Assembly (NCBI RefSeq): GCF_002104765.1
Contig: NZ_NCXM01000015.1
Span: forward strand, 85,792 to 149,791
Source: Mycolicibacterium vulneris
GTDB taxonomy: Bacteria; Actinomycetota; Actinomycetes; Mycobacteriales; Mycobacteriaceae
Length of the DNA: 64,000 nucleotides
Direction: 5' to 3'
Shown: positions 45,584-55,577 of the stretch, one piece after another
How positions within the stretch are numbered: the stretch's first letter is position 1
Layout: each line of letters opens with the position of its first letter
Program-made: the position numbers and the translations under genes
Notes under the pieces: generated by a model
The model's input: the letters and a program-made list of their open reading frames with translations, nothing else
Database searches by the model: none
Told to the model about the DNA's origin: nothing

Positions 45584-45687
45584 CGCGTCGACTCCTTCTT
45601 CTAGGCAGGCCAATTTTGCTCTGCTACACCCTAGTCGAGCGCATCGCCGCCGATTCGGCAGAATGGGTTCAGACAGTCAGGAGAGTG

Positions 45688-47073
45688 ATGACCCGTACTC
45701 GCTGGCAAAAATCCACCCCAGTGCTCATCGGGTTGGGTGTGCTGGCGTTCGTCGTCGCCGTAGTGGTGGCGGCAACGTTTTTCACCACGACCGGACACGG
45801 CGCCAACAGCGCGCATGCCCCGATCCCGCCCCCGCATGCCCCGGCGGTCAAGCCGGGCATGGTCCCGGTGAGCGACACCGCCGAGCTACCCAGCGGACCC
45901 GGCGTCGCCGCGATGCTCGCGCCGGTGGCGGGCGACCCTAACCTGGGCCGGCTCGGGGGCCGGGTCACCGACGCCATCACCGGCAAAGAGCTGTGGCAGG
46001 TAGCCGGCGACATGCCGCTGGTTCCGGCGTCGACCAACAAGGTGTTGACGGCCGCCGCGGCCTTGCTGACGCTGGACCACCAGGCCCGGATCACCACCCG
46101 CGTGGTGGCCGGCAGCCAGAACGCCCAGGGGCCCGTCGTGCTGGTGGGTGCGGGGGATCCGGCGCTGTCGGCGGCGCCGCCCGGCGTGCCCACCTGGTAC
46201 CGGGGGTCGGCACGCATCAGCGACCTGGTCGAGCAGATCCGCCGCAGCGGCGTGACGCCGACCGCGGTGCAGGTGGACACCTCGGCGTTCAGCGGGCCGA
46301 CGATGGCGCAGGGCTGGGATCTGGCTGACGTCGACAATGGCGACATCGCGCCGATCGAGTCGGTGATGATCGACGCCGGACGCATCCAGCCCTCGACGGT
46401 CAACTCGCGGCGGTCCCGGACCCCGGCGCTGGATGCCGGGCGGGAGCTGGCCAAGGCGCTGGGCCTGGACCCCAACGCGGTGACGACCGCGACCGCGCCG
46501 TCCGGGGCCCGGCAACTGGCGGTCGTGCAGTCGGCGCCGCTGGTCCAGCGATTGTCCGAGATGATGGACCACTCCGACAACGTGCTGGCCGAAAGCATCG
46601 CCCGCGAGGTTGCGGCGGCGATCAACCGGCCGCGCAGCTTCGCCGGCGCGGCGGACGCGGTGACCAACCGGCTGACCACCGCCCACGTCGACACCACGGG
46701 TGTGGCGCTGCTGGATTCCAGTGGGCTCTCGGTGGACGACCGGCTGACGGCCAGGACGCTCGACGGCGTGCTGCAGGCCGCCGCGGGGCCCGACCAGCCG
46801 TCGCTGCGGGCGCTGCTGGATCTGCTGCCGATCGCCGCCGGCAGCGGGACACTGGCCGACCGGTTCACCGACGCCTCCACCAACCAGGGCCCGGCCGGCT
46901 GGTTGCGGGCCAAAACCGGTTCGCTGACCGCCATCAACGCGTTGGCCGGGGTGCTCACCGACCGCAGCGGCCGGGTACTCACCTTCGCCTTCATCTCCAA
47001 CGACGCGGGCTCCAACGGCCGCAACGTGATGGACGCACTGGCGACCCGCCTGTGGTCCTGCGGGTGCTCATGA
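45688..47073 (+). CDS. dacB: D-alanyl-D-alanine carboxypeptidase/endopeptidase (PBP4 type)
   Basis: A 461-residue class C penicillin-binding protein (Rv3627c homolog). ATG 45688 follows CAGGAGAG. N-terminal membrane anchor (VLIGLGVLAFVVAVVVAATFF), then peptidase S13: SxxK as STNK in LVPASTNKVLTA, SxN as SDN in MMDHSDNVLAES, and KTG in LRAKTGSLT. Acts on peptidoglycan in the periplasm. Overlaps the next gene by four bases. Confidence 0.95.
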   Translation: MTRTRWQKSTPVLIGLGVLAFVVAVVVAATFFTTTGHGANSAHAPIPPPHAPAVKPGMVPVSDTAELPSGPGVAAMLAPVAGDPNLGRLGGRVTDAITGKELWQVAGDMPLVPASTNKVLTAAAALLTLDHQARITTRVVAGSQNAQGPVVLVGAGDPALSAAPPGVPTWYRGSARISDLVEQIRRSGVTPTAVQVDTSAFSGPTMAQGWDLADVDNGDIAPIESVMIDAGRIQPSTVNSRRSRTPALDAGRELAKALGLDPNAVTTATAPSGARQLAVVQSAPLVQRLSEMMDHSDNVLAESIAREVAAAINRPRSFAGAADAVTNRLTTAHVDTTGVALLDSSGLSVDDRLTARTLDGVLQAAAGPDQPSLRALLDLLPIAAGSGTLADRFTDASTNQGPAGWLRAKTGSLTAINALAGVLTDRSGRVLTFAFISNDAGSNGRNVMDALATRLWSCGCS

Positions 47074-48131
47074 CGCCGGCGCCGGACCTGACGCTGGGTA
47101 CCGCCGTCGACTGGCAGTTCGCGGCCAGTGTCGGGCGGCGGCTGGCCCGTCCGGGTCCGCCGTCCAGCGACTACACCCGCCGCCAGGTGATCGACGAACT
47201 CGCCACCGCGTCCACCAAAGCCGAACCGCTGGTGCGTGACGTCACCGGCCTGGTCACCGACGGCGCGGTGCCGGCCGCGCGCATCGTCGACCGTCCGGAC
47301 TGGGTCGCCGCGGCCACCGAGTCGATGCGGGTGATGATGAACGGCTCCGAGAAGCCGCGCGGGTTTCTCACCGGCCGCGTCACCGGCGCGCAGACCGGCG
47401 CCGTCCTGGCCTACGTGTCCTCGGGGATTCTCGGCCAATACGACCCGTTCGCCGCCAACGACGGGGCCAGAACCGGCTGCCTGCTGCTGGTGTACCCCAA
47501 CGTCATCGCCGTCGAGCGGCAGCTTCGGGTTCAGCCGTCCGATTTCCGGCTATGGGTGTGCCTGCACGAGGTGACCCATCGCGTGCAGTTCACCGCCAAT
47601 CCGTGGCTGCCCGACTACATGTCGCAGGCGCTGGGCCTGCTGACCCGCGACGCGGGTGAGGACATGGGGCAGGTGATCGGCCGCCTCGCCGACTACGCCC
47701 GCAACCGCGGCGCCGGAACGCAGGAATCCGACGCCAACGCGTCCGGCATTCTCGGGCTGGTGCGCGCGGTGCAGTCCGAACCGCAGCGGCAGGCGCTGGA
47801 CCAGCTGCTGGTGCTGGGCACCCTGCTGGAGGGTCACGCCGACCACGTCATGGATGCCGTCGGGCCGATGGCGGTGCCGTCGGTGGCCACCATCCGCCGC
47901 CGGTTCGACGAGCGCCGCCACCGCAAGCAGCCCCCGCTGCAGCGGTTGTTGCGCGCACTGCTGGGCCTCGACGCCAAGCTCAGCCAGTACACCCGCGGCA
48001 AGGCGTTCGTCGACCACGTGGTCGGCCAGGTGGGGATGGCCCGGTTCAACGCCATCTGGACGGGCCCCGACACGCTGCCGCTGCCCACCGAGATCGAAGA
48101 ACCCCAGCGGTGGATCGACCGGGTGCTGTAG
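47070..48131 (+). CDS. Zinc-metallopeptidase-like DUF2342 protein (Rv3626c homolog)
   Basis: A 353-residue protein starting at ATG 47070, overlapping the dacB stop. HExxH motif in CLHEVTHRVQF, with a further Glu in LLEGHADHVMD as likely third ligand, as in the zincin-like 'coenzyme F420 biosynthesis-associated' family. C-terminal RRRFDERRHRKQPPLQRLLRALLGLD is family-typical. No signal peptide, so probably cytoplasmic. Substrate unknown. Confidence 0.88.
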   Translation: MTPAPDLTLGTAVDWQFAASVGRRLARPGPPSSDYTRRQVIDELATASTKAEPLVRDVTGLVTDGAVPAARIVDRPDWVAAATESMRVMMNGSEKPRGFLTGRVTGAQTGAVLAYVSSGILGQYDPFAANDGARTGCLLLVYPNVIAVERQLRVQPSDFRLWVCLHEVTHRVQFTANPWLPDYMSQALGLLTRDAGEDMGQVIGRLADYARNRGAGTQESDANASGILGLVRAVQSEPQRQALDQLLVLGTLLEGHADHVMDAVGPMAVPSVATIRRRFDERRHRKQPPLQRLLRALLGLDAKLSQYTRGKAFVDHVVGQVGMARFNAIWTGPDTLPLPTEIEEPQRWIDRVL

Positions 48132-49084
48132 GCCTGCTGCGTGCGGCTGTCGAGGCGTTCGTCAAGACCCACCTCGCCACCGTCGAACAGTGGTGCGTGG
48201 CGCTGTCCGGCGGTCCCGATTCCCTGGCGCTGACCGCGGTGGCGGCCCAGCTGCGGCCCACCACGGCGGTGATCGTCGACCACGGCCTGCAATCCGACTC
48301 GGCCGCCGTCGCCGAGGCCGCAAGGGCGCAGGCCATCGCGCTGGGATGCGTTGGGGCTCAAGTGGTCCGGGTGCAGGTGGGCAACCAGGGCGGCCCCGAG
48401 GCGGCGGCGCGCGCGGCCCGCTACGCCGCGTTGAGCGCCTATCACACCGGCCCGGTGCTGTTGGGGCACACGCTCGACGACCAGGCTGAGACGGTGCTGC
48501 TGGGGCTGGGCCGCGGGTCCGGGGTGCGCTCGATCGCCGGGATGCGCCCCCACGACCCGCCGTGGTGCCGGCCGTTGCTGGAGGTCCGGCGCGCCACCAC
48601 TCACGCCGCCTGCGCGGAGCTGGGGCTGACCCCCTGGCAGGATCCGCACAACGCCGACCGCCGCTTCACCCGAACCCGGCTGCGCACCGAGGTGCTGCCG
48701 CTGCTGGAGGACGCCCTCGGCGGTGGCGTGGCCGAGGCGCTGGCCCGCACCGCGACGTCGTTGCGCGAGGACTCCGAGCTGCTCGACGCGCTGGCGGCCC
48801 GGGCGCTGCCCGGGGTCAAGGCGGACTCCGGCCTGCGGGTGCAGGCGCTGGCGACGCTGGACGGCCCGGTGCGGCGCCGGGTGATCCGGGCCTGGTTGTT
48901 GGCCGGCGGCGCAACGAACCTGACCGACAAGCAGATTCGTGGGGTGGACGCCCTGGTCACCGGCTGGCGCGGGCAGGGCGGGGTGGCCGTCGGGTCGTCG
49001 CTGCCCGACGAGCGATTGTTCGCGGGCCGCCGCGACGGCGTCCTGATGCTGTGGCGCGAGCCGGTCGGCAAACCGATCCATTAG
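48110..49084 (+). CDS. tilS: tRNA(Ile)-lysidine synthetase
   Basis: A 324-residue PP-loop ATPase (GTG 48110, overlapping the previous gene by 22 bp). ATP-pyrophosphatase motif is [12 protein letters not shown]; conserved [14 protein letters not shown] and [12 protein letters not shown] follow. It modifies the wobble cytidine of tRNA-Ile(CAU) so that it reads AUA. Corresponds to Rv3625c (mesJ). Followed by hpt, the same pair as in most actinobacteria. Confidence 0.94.
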   Translation: MDRPGAVGLLRAAVEAFVKTHLATVEQWCVALSGGPDSLALTAVAAQLRPTTAVIVDHGLQSDSAAVAEAARAQAIALGCVGAQVVRVQVGNQGGPEAAARAARYAALSAYHTGPVLLGHTLDDQAETVLLGLGRGSGVRSIAGMRPHDPPWCRPLLEVRRATTHAACAELGLTPWQDPHNADRRFTRTRLRTEVLPLLEDALGGGVAEALARTATSLREDSELLDALAARALPGVKADSGLRVQALATLDGPVRRRVIRAWLLAGGATNLTDKQIRGVDALVTGWRGQGGVAVGSSLPDERLFAGRRDGVLMLWREPVGKPIH

Positions 49085-49140
49085 CCGCAATATCGGGGCT
49101 GCCGTTGGTTATTCGCCCGCCGTCGTGGCACTCTGTGGGC

Positions 49141-49746
49141 GTGGCCCAGATCTCCTCGGCGATCACCCCAGCCCAACCCGGGGAGCTGTACCCAGGGGAT
49201 ATCAAGTCTGTCCTGCTGACGTCGGCGCAAATTCAGGCGCGAATCGGCGAACTCGGCCGCGAAATCGGCGAGAACTACCGCGACGCCGCGACGGAGACCG
49301 GACAGGACCTGCTGCTGATCACCGTGCTCAAGGGCGCTGTGATCTTTGTCACCGACTTGGCCCGAGCGATCCCGCTGCCCACCCAGTTCGAATTCATGGC
49401 CGTCAGCTCCTACGGGTCGTCGACGTCGTCCTCGGGCGTGGTGCGGATCCTCAAGGACCTGGACCGCGATATCGAGGGCCGCGATGTGCTGATCGTCGAG
49501 GACGTCGTCGACTCGGGCCTGACGCTGTCCTGGCTGTTGCGCAACCTCAAGACGCGGCACCCGCGTTCGCTGCGGGTGTGCACGCTGCTGCGCAAGCCCG
49601 ACGCGCAGGGCGCGCACGTCGACATCGCCTACGTGGGCTTCGACATCCCCAACGACTTCGTCGTCGGCTACGGCCTCGATTACGACGAGCGCTACCGCGA
49701 CCTGTCCTATATCGGCACCCTGGACCCCCGGGTCTACCAGCAGTAG
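49141..49746 (+). CDS. hpt: Hypoxanthine phosphoribosyltransferase
   Basis: A 201-residue enzyme of purine salvage. GTG 49141 gives [20 protein letters not shown] 49135 would add two residues. PRPP loop [18 protein letters not shown] and [12 protein letters not shown] are conserved, with [18 protein letters not shown] at the C-terminus. Corresponds to Rv3624c. Convergent with lpqG. Confidence 0.95.
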   Translation: MAQISSAITPAQPGELYPGDIKSVLLTSAQIQARIGELGREIGENYRDAATETGQDLLLITVLKGAVIFVTDLARAIPLPTQFEFMAVSSYGSSTSSSGVVRILKDLDRDIEGRDVLIVEDVVDSGLTLSWLLRNLKTRHPRSLRVCTLLRKPDAQGAHVDIAYVGFDIPNDFVVGYGLDYDERYRDLSYIGTLDPRVYQQ

Positions 49747-49755
49747 ACCCCGGGC

Positions 49756-50496
49756 TCAGTCCAGCTCCCACACCGCCGTCACTGAGAAGTTCACGGCCTG
49801 CTGGCCGGGCTCCAGCGGAACCATCGAGGGCATGGCCCGAGGCGCCCCGACCGGCGGCGGGGTGTTGCCGGTGGCTTCCGAGATGGACAGCACCCGGCCC
49901 AGCCGCAGCCCGGACAGCTGGGCGTACTGATCGGCGCGGTTCTTGGCGTCGTTGAAGGCGCGCGACCGGGCGTCCTTCACCAGCTGGGAATCGTCGGCGA
50001 TGGAATAGCGGACGGACTTGATCCGGGTGGCGTCACCGCCCGTGCCGACGATGAGGGCCAGCAGGCGCGACGCGGCATCCGTCGGATGAATCTTGACCGC
50101 GATGGCGTTGGTGGCGCGGTACGCCGTGATGGCGGCGGTACCGCTGGGCTCGGGGTTGCTGTATTCCGGCGACAGGGTGACCTCGGTGGTGCTGATGTCC
50201 TTGCGGTCGATGCCGGCGCCGGTCAGTGCGTTGATGACCGCCCGTTGACGGTCGTTGGTCTGGTTCATCGCCGTGGTGACGTCGGGCGCGGTGAACTCGA
50301 TGCCGACTTCGGCGGTCAGGGTGTCCGGGACGCCCTGCACCTGACCGGTGCCCACGACCGTGACCTGACGGGGGTTGGCCCCGGGCTGCGGCGGGTTGTG
50401 TTTGTCGCACGCGGAGATCGCTGCGATCGTCAGGCCGGCCGCGGCCACCGCGATCGATCGGCGGATGAACTTCGAGGCCTTCGTTGCGACCGGCAT
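49756..50496 (-). CDS. lpqG: Lipoprotein LpqG, SIMPL/DUF541 domain
   Basis: A 246-residue lipoprotein. ATG 50496 (MPVATKASKFIRR) gives a signal peptide ending in the lipobox AISAC; the frame is open upstream to 51165 but that is out of context. The SIMPL domain follows (VTVVGTGQVQGVPDTLTAEV ... FNDAKNRADQYAQLSGLRLG). Exported to the cell envelope; function unknown. Corresponds to Rv3623. Confidence 0.92.
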   Translation of the reverse strand: MPVATKASKFIRRSIAVAAAGLTIAAISACDKHNPPQPGANPRQVTVVGTGQVQGVPDTLTAEVGIEFTAPDVTTAMNQTNDRQRAVINALTGAGIDRKDISTTEVTLSPEYSNPEPSGTAAITAYRATNAIAVKIHPTDAASRLLALIVGTGGDATRIKSVRYSIADDSQLVKDARSRAFNDAKNRADQYAQLSGLRLGRVLSISEATGNTPPPVGAPRAMPSMVPLEPGQQAVNFSVTAVWELD

Positions 50497-50660
50497 GCCT
50501 GGCACCCTAGCCGCTGGGCCGCCGCGAGACGATAATTCTTCGCCAAGGATGCATCGTGCGGCGCGGGTTGCGGGTTTTCGCCGCTCGGGGCTGCTCGCGA
50601 TCGTGCTTGCATGAGTGGATGATTGGTGCGCTTCTGGGCCGCATCCGCGACCAGCCCGCG

Positions 50661-51635
50661 CTAGAGAAGCGGCAGCAGCCTTCCGCCTTGACGCCCATCG
50701 TGTGGTCCGGTCAGTTCGGACCTCACCCCGGCGAACCCGCCGCCCGCGGAACGCCATTCCCTGATCCGCTTCTGGGCATCGTCGGGTAGCCGGTCCCTGC
50801 GGTCTGGTGAATTCCACAGTTCGACGGTTTGAACCGCCCAGTACACGGCGAACTCGATGATCACCAGCGCTTCGATCAGAAGGACCCAGAGCTCCCACCC
50901 GGGATGCCTGAGATGCAGTGCGACCACTGCGATTAACGTCCCCACCATCGCCCAGCCAATCGCCCGGTACCAGCACTGATAGCAGCGCCGATGCGGTGAC
51001 TTTTGAATATCCTCTTGCCCGGCGACGTATGCGGCGCAGAACACGGTGATGATGAAGGACGAGAGCAACAGGAAACCCGCAATACCGTGGACATGCGCGT
51101 TGAACCAGCCCGGGAAAAAGACAAGGGCAATAAAGCCGAGCGCCATGATCGACCAGAAAATCCACAGCGCCAGGGTTCCCAGCGGGCTTCTCTTATGCCG
51201 AGTGTGGTTGAACAGATGCAGCAAGGCCATCGCCACCCAGCCCACAATCAGTGCGACTACGACGGCCCAGACATTGGGTTGAATCGCGGGCTCGAATTGG
51301 GGCGGAAGATCATTTCGCCCACACAGGTTCGCGGGTCGACCCTGCGGCACCATCGCGATCATCAACGCGGAGACCCCGGCCAGAGTCAAGAACACGTCCT
51401 CGGTGTCGTTGCTGCCCTTGTACATGATTAATAGCGTGCCCAAGGCCAGTAGCGCGGCGATCAGGATGCTATGCGCGGACGTGTAATAGTAAGCGCTGAT
51501 TGCGAATTGCCAGCAGGTTGCCGATAACTGTTCGATGATGATGGCCACCCCGAGCATAAGCGTGATGATCACCATGCCAACCCGTAGGTCACGGTATATG
51601 GCAAGCGTGGTGGGAGTCGATTTCCGGTCGTTCAT
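50661..51635 (-). CDS. Polytopic membrane protein of unknown function
   Basis: A 324-residue protein with about eight membrane helices (GMVIITLMLGVAIIIEQL, SILIAALLALGTLLIMY, VFLTLAGVSALMIAMV and others) and a C-terminal soluble tail. Coding GC looks lower than in flanking genes. No M. tuberculosis counterpart is known to me between Rv3623 and Rv3618, so this looks like accessory content. A 164-bp gap to lpqG shows nothing definite. Confidence 0.75.
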   Translation of the reverse strand: MNDRKSTPTTLAIYRDLRVGMVIITLMLGVAIIIEQLSATCWQFAISAYYYTSAHSILIAALLALGTLLIMYKGSNDTEDVFLTLAGVSALMIAMVPQGRPANLCGRNDLPPQFEPAIQPNVWAVVVALIVGWVAMALLHLFNHTRHKRSPLGTLALWIFWSIMALGFIALVFFPGWFNAHVHGIAGFLLLSSFIITVFCAAYVAGQEDIQKSPHRRCYQCWYRAIGWAMVGTLIAVVALHLRHPGWELWVLLIEALVIIEFAVYWAVQTVELWNSPDRRDRLPDDAQKRIREWRSAGGGFAGVRSELTGPHDGRQGGRLLPLL

Positions 51636-51768
51636 GCCGCCTACTACTGCCGGATCACGAGCGATTTTCTTATGTTCGCTTCCGGCGTGCCCGGTTTCTG
51701 TCCGCGGAGAGTATCGGGTGATCTGGCTGGCTGCAGAGTTTTTGGGGAAATGAGGTAACCCGGTGGTT

Positions 51769-53346
51769 TTAGAAGGGTGGGTCGTCCGGCAAGGGCTGCA
51801 GCACCGGCTCGTCGGGCAACCAGTCCAGCGGCAATTCCTCCGGTTCCCTGGGATCGTTCACCCAGGTGCAGTAGGGGCTGGTGCTCGGGGCGCCCTTGAA
51901 CAGGAAGAGCATGTCACGCATGTGGTTTCGGAATTTGCGCGCTTCGATCTCCTGTTTTCGCGCCTCTTCGAGCCGCAGGTGGGCCTCGTTTATCGGCCTT
52001 TGCTCGCGATTGTGCTTACGCGCTCGGGCAATTCGTGCGCTGCGCTGCCGTGATCCGGTTCGCGGGTTCGGGGTGGGCGTCACGCAGGACGGCCGGTGCG
52101 GCTGCGCGAAGAGGTCGGTGCCGGCGGCCGAAGTTTGATAGGTCCGTCCACTCGGCGACGTCCACACCACCGTGCCGTTGGGGAGTTGCCTGTCACGCCA
52201 GCCGCCGAACGTCTTGAGCCGATGATGTTGACGGCAAAGATATTTCAGGTTTTCGGCTGTGGTCTGCCCGCCTGTCGCCGGATTCTGGTGGTTGAACGGA
52301 ACGGTGTGGTCGAGGTCGCAGACCACCGCCGGCCGACTGCACCCTGGGAAGCGGCAGGTCAGATCCCGGCATCGAACGGCCCGCTCCAGTGCCGCGGACG
52401 GCTGATAGCGCAGCGCCTCGACCGGGCTCGTCGTCGGATCGGCGATGAGGACGGATGCCGCGGCGGCCAATTGGCGCACCTGGTCGGCATCGATGACGCC
52501 GTAGCCCTCCAGATAGCCGGGCTCGGCTCCATTGGCGTAGACGGTTTGCTCGCTGGCCACCACGTTGATGACCACGCGAGCCCCGGCCGGGCCGAGGTCG
52601 GGGTCGCCTGAGCGGGCGGGGCACTCCGATTGTCCACAGGCGCAGGCCAATCCACGGCCTTCAGCCAGCGCGGCCAGCGCGTCGGCTCGTCGCTGGTCCA
52701 TGGTTCGCGTGTCCGCCGGGCACACCTGCTTGGCGAGCTGGGACAGCCGTCGGTCGAAGGCGGCGGCGGCCGAGGCGGCGACTGAGCCATGAATTTCCGC
52801 CATCCCATTGTCAGAGGCGCTGATTTCGATGCGGCGGTCGTCCTCGGCCGCGAGGCGGCGCTCGCGGGCGGCGTCGGGGTCGGCGGTTCGCACGGCGGCG
52901 TCGACGGCGTTGACTATCCGTTGCCTCGACCAGCTGTGCCAGTTGCCGATGCGGTCGGCCAGCGAATGGTCAAGGTTGGCGATCAGTTTGTGGTCGGTGA
53001 CCAGATCGGTACGGCTGATGATCAACCGCACTGTGCGCCAATCTGTTCGGCCCTCGGCCAGCAGGGCCCCGATCTTGGGCAACCTGACGTCGAGCGCCTC
53101 CGCATAGGTCACCAGGTAGCTGGCGCCCGAGGGGGATAGGTTCATCGCGGCGGCGACCTCGGCGGCGGTCTGCTCGAAGCCGGCGATTTCCGCGTACTCC
53201 CGATCCGGGCGCTCGGCGGTCGCCACGCGATGTCGAAGCAACGCCGCCACCGCCGAAAGCCGACGGGCCACCAGCATCGATTCCTCCCGATGCGTGGACT
53301 CGATCACCGCCACCAGCGCGGCGGGATCGGGCGGCAATTCGAACAT
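51769..53346 (-). CDS. 13E12-family DUF222/HNH endonuclease
   Basis: A 525-residue protein of the mycobacterial 13E12 repeat family. ATG 53346 (MFELPPDPAALVAVIE) is chosen; the frame is open to 53376. DUF222 helical domain, then a C-terminal HNH: CRFPGCSRPAVVCDLDHTVPF, NLKYLCRQHHRLKT. Zinc-type Cys residues flank it. The family is repeated in mycobacterial genomes, and in M. tuberculosis a member (REP13E12) is the phiRv1 attachment site; this copy is intact and carries no insertion. Confidence 0.9.
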   Translation of the reverse strand: MFELPPDPAALVAVIESTHREESMLVARRLSAVAALLRHRVATAERPDREYAEIAGFEQTAAEVAAAMNLSPSGASYLVTYAEALDVRLPKIGALLAEGRTDWRTVRLIISRTDLVTDHKLIANLDHSLADRIGNWHSWSRQRIVNAVDAAVRTADPDAARERRLAAEDDRRIEISASDNGMAEIHGSVAASAAAAFDRRLSQLAKQVCPADTRTMDQRRADALAALAEGRGLACACGQSECPARSGDPDLGPAGARVVINVVASEQTVYANGAEPGYLEGYGVIDADQVRQLAAAASVLIADPTTSPVEALRYQPSAALERAVRCRDLTCRFPGCSRPAVVCDLDHTVPFNHQNPATGGQTTAENLKYLCRQHHRLKTFGGWRDRQLPNGTVVWTSPSGRTYQTSAAGTDLFAQPHRPSCVTPTPNPRTGSRQRSARIARARKHNREQRPINEAHLRLEEARKQEIEARKFRNHMRDMLFLFKGAPSTSPYCTWVNDPREPEELPLDWLPDEPVLQPLPDDPPF

Positions 53347-53376
53347 ACGTTCGATTATAGCGTCGCCCGCTGACAT

Positions 53377-54390
53377 TCAGGGCGTGACGAGGATCTTGCA
53401 GTGTCGCTCGGGGTCGGCGAGGTCGTCGAACGCCGTGCCGACCGCGTCGAGGCCGACCTCGCCGGTGATCAGCGGACTGACGTCGACGTCGCCCTCGGCC
53501 AGGGCGCGCAGCGAATCGCCGAACTCCTCGGGCGTGTAGGCGAGTACGAATTGAACGTTGATCTCCTTGGCGACCGCGAAGAACGGGTGCACGGTGTCGG
53601 GTTGCATGCACACGCCGGCGACCACCAGGCGGGTGCCGGGCCGCGCTCGTAGGAGTACGTCGTCGATGATGCCGGGCACGCCGACCGCCTCGAACACCAC
53701 CGCAGGCTTGACGGTGTCGAAGGGTGAACCCTGCGCCGGATCCAGCGTCTGGTCGGCTCCCATCGCGGCGGCCAGCTCCCGCCGCTTGGGCGAAAAATCG
53801 GCCGCTAAAACGGGTTCCACGCCCTTCGCCCGCAGGGCGGCGATGATCGCAATCCCGATCGGGCCGCAGCCGAGCACCAGGGCCGTCTCACCGGGCGCGA
53901 TATTGGACTTGTTGACCGCGTGCAGCCCCACCGCCATCGGCTCGGTGAGGGAGGCGTGTTTGAAGTCCAGGCCGTTGGGGATGGGCAGCAGCAGCGGCGC
54001 CGACAGCAGCATCCGCTCGGCGTAGCCGCCGACCGTGCTGTTGCTATAGACGATCGGCTCGGCGCCCTTGGCGGACAACAGCACCGGCAGCGATGTGACC
54101 AGTGTGCCCGGCGGATGGGTGTCCGTGCCGGGGCCGGCTTCGAGTATCTCGGCACTGAATTCGTGACCCATGAAGATGTCGTGGTTCAGGTCGACGTGCA
54201 TGGCGCCCGAACCACCGGCCACCCGATCGCTCATCTCCAGCACCTGCGCGCCGTGGGCGGCGAAATGCAGGTCGGAGCCACAGATTCCGCACGCGCGCAC
54301 GCCCACCAGCACCTGGCCGGCTTCGGGTATCGGGTCAGGCACGTCGTCCCGATAGACCATGCGGCCGTTCCGCAACACCGCCGCGCGCAT
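53377..54390 (-). CDS. Zinc-dependent medium-chain alcohol dehydrogenase
   Basis: A 337-residue MDR enzyme. Catalytic zinc ligands appear in CGICGSDLH and GHEF; the Rossmann fold has VLGCGPIGIAIIAAL. The four-cysteine structural-zinc lobe of classical ADHs is absent, replaced by residues around LPVLLSAKGAEPIVYS. Substrate unknown. Its start overlaps the stop of the LLM flavoenzyme gene by one base, so the two form an operon with ephA. Confidence 0.88.
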   Translation of the reverse strand: MRAAVLRNGRMVYRDDVPDPIPEAGQVLVGVRACGICGSDLHFAAHGAQVLEMSDRVAGGSGAMHVDLNHDIFMGHEFSAEILEAGPGTDTHPPGTLVTSLPVLLSAKGAEPIVYSNSTVGGYAERMLLSAPLLLPIPNGLDFKHASLTEPMAVGLHAVNKSNIAPGETALVLGCGPIGIAIIAALRAKGVEPVLAADFSPKRRELAAAMGADQTLDPAQGSPFDTVKPAVVFEAVGVPGIIDDVLLRARPGTRLVVAGVCMQPDTVHPFFAVAKEINVQFVLAYTPEEFGDSLRALAEGDVDVSPLITGEVGLDAVGTAFDDLADPERHCKILVTP

Positions 54391-55577
54391 CAGTGCACCG
54401 CGTCTTTCTGCTCGTCGACGTGCTCGGTGATGGCTTTGACGACGGCCTCACCGGCTCGGCCGATCAGCTGGTCGCGCTTGCCCTTGGCCCAGTCGTGCGA
54501 CGAGCGGGACGCTTCGAGCTGGCGTTTGAAGTGGGGAATCACCTTGCGCGCCATCAGGTCATAGCTGTGGTACGTCGCCTGCGGCGAGGCCCAGTCGTGG
54601 CCGAGCATCAGCAGGGTGCCGAAGCCGCCGGACCGGTCGAGCAGGTCCTCGATATGGGCGATGGCGTCCTCGGTCGTGCCGATGCAGCAATTCCCCTTGG
54701 CCGCATAGTCGGCGACGAACTCGTGCGGCGTCTGGGTGCCTTCCACGCTGTTGGCCAGCGGCACAAATCCAGCGGCGCCAAAGTAATTCGCGAAATCCTG
54801 CAGCCCGTAGGTGCAGTCGTCGATGGCCTGCTCGCGACTGTCCGCGATGTGCATGATGCTCAGCACGCGCCAGTCGCCCCGGTCCGGCTCGTCCCGCCCC
54901 ACCTTCGCGGCCTGCTCGCGGACCACGTCCCAGGTGGTTTCCAGCGCCGCGTAGCCGCCGGGCACCGACATCGACAACGACAGCAGCGAGGTGCCGAGCG
55001 CGCCGGCCAGCCGCGGTCCCGACGGCGAAATCATTGCCGCCGTGGATATTTCGGGGTAAGGCCAGGTGTAGGGCCGGATGTGCAACTGGGCGTCACGCAG
55101 GGTGAACCAGTCGGAGTGCCGGTCGATGCGCTCGGTGGGTGCGGCACGGAACAGCGCCAGGATCGCCTCGAGCGATTCCTGCATCATCCGGCGCTGCTCG
55201 ATGGGGTCGATGCCCATCATGTAGGCGTCCGACGGCAGCGCGCCGGGCCCGGCACCGAACATCACCCGGCCGCGGGTCAGGTGATCGAGCAGCACCCACC
55301 GGTCGGCCACCATCAGCGGATGGTGGTAGGGCAGCGACACCACGCCGGTGCCCAGCCGGATGTGCTTGGTCCGCTCCGCCGCGGCCGCGATGAAGACTTC
55401 CGGGCAGGCGATCAGCTCGTAGCCGCCAGAGTGATGCTCGCCGAACCACGCCTCGTCGAATCCGAGCCGGTCCAGGGCGACGACGCGCTCCATGTCGTAT
55501 TCCAGTGCCACCGTTGGGGATTGGCCGATGGGGTGAAACGGGGTGATAAAGACACCGAAGCGCGGAGGCGCGCTCAT
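54390..55577 (-). CDS. LLM-class flavin-dependent monooxygenase (Rv3618 homolog)
   Basis: A 395-residue luciferase-like (F420 or FMN) oxidoreductase. ATG 55577 (MSAPPRFGVFITPFHPIGQS) is supported by the 4-bp overlap with ephA. Typical features include GFDEAWFGEHHSGGYE, GTGVVSLPYHHPLMVADR and VMFGAGPGALPSDA. Probably acts with the neighbouring epoxide hydrolase and dehydrogenase on a hydrophobic substrate; which one is unknown. Confidence 0.9.
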   Translation of the reverse strand: MSAPPRFGVFITPFHPIGQSPTVALEYDMERVVALDRLGFDEAWFGEHHSGGYELIACPEVFIAAAAERTKHIRLGTGVVSLPYHHPLMVADRWVLLDHLTRGRVMFGAGPGALPSDAYMMGIDPIEQRRMMQESLEAILALFRAAPTERIDRHSDWFTLRDAQLHIRPYTWPYPEISTAAMISPSGPRLAGALGTSLLSLSMSVPGGYAALETTWDVVREQAAKVGRDEPDRGDWRVLSIMHIADSREQAIDDCTYGLQDFANYFGAAGFVPLANSVEGTQTPHEFVADYAAKGNCCIGTTEDAIAHIEDLLDRSGGFGTLLMLGHDWASPQATYHSYDLMARKVIPHFKRQLEASRSSHDWAKGKRDQLIGRAGEAVVKAITEHVDEQKDAVH

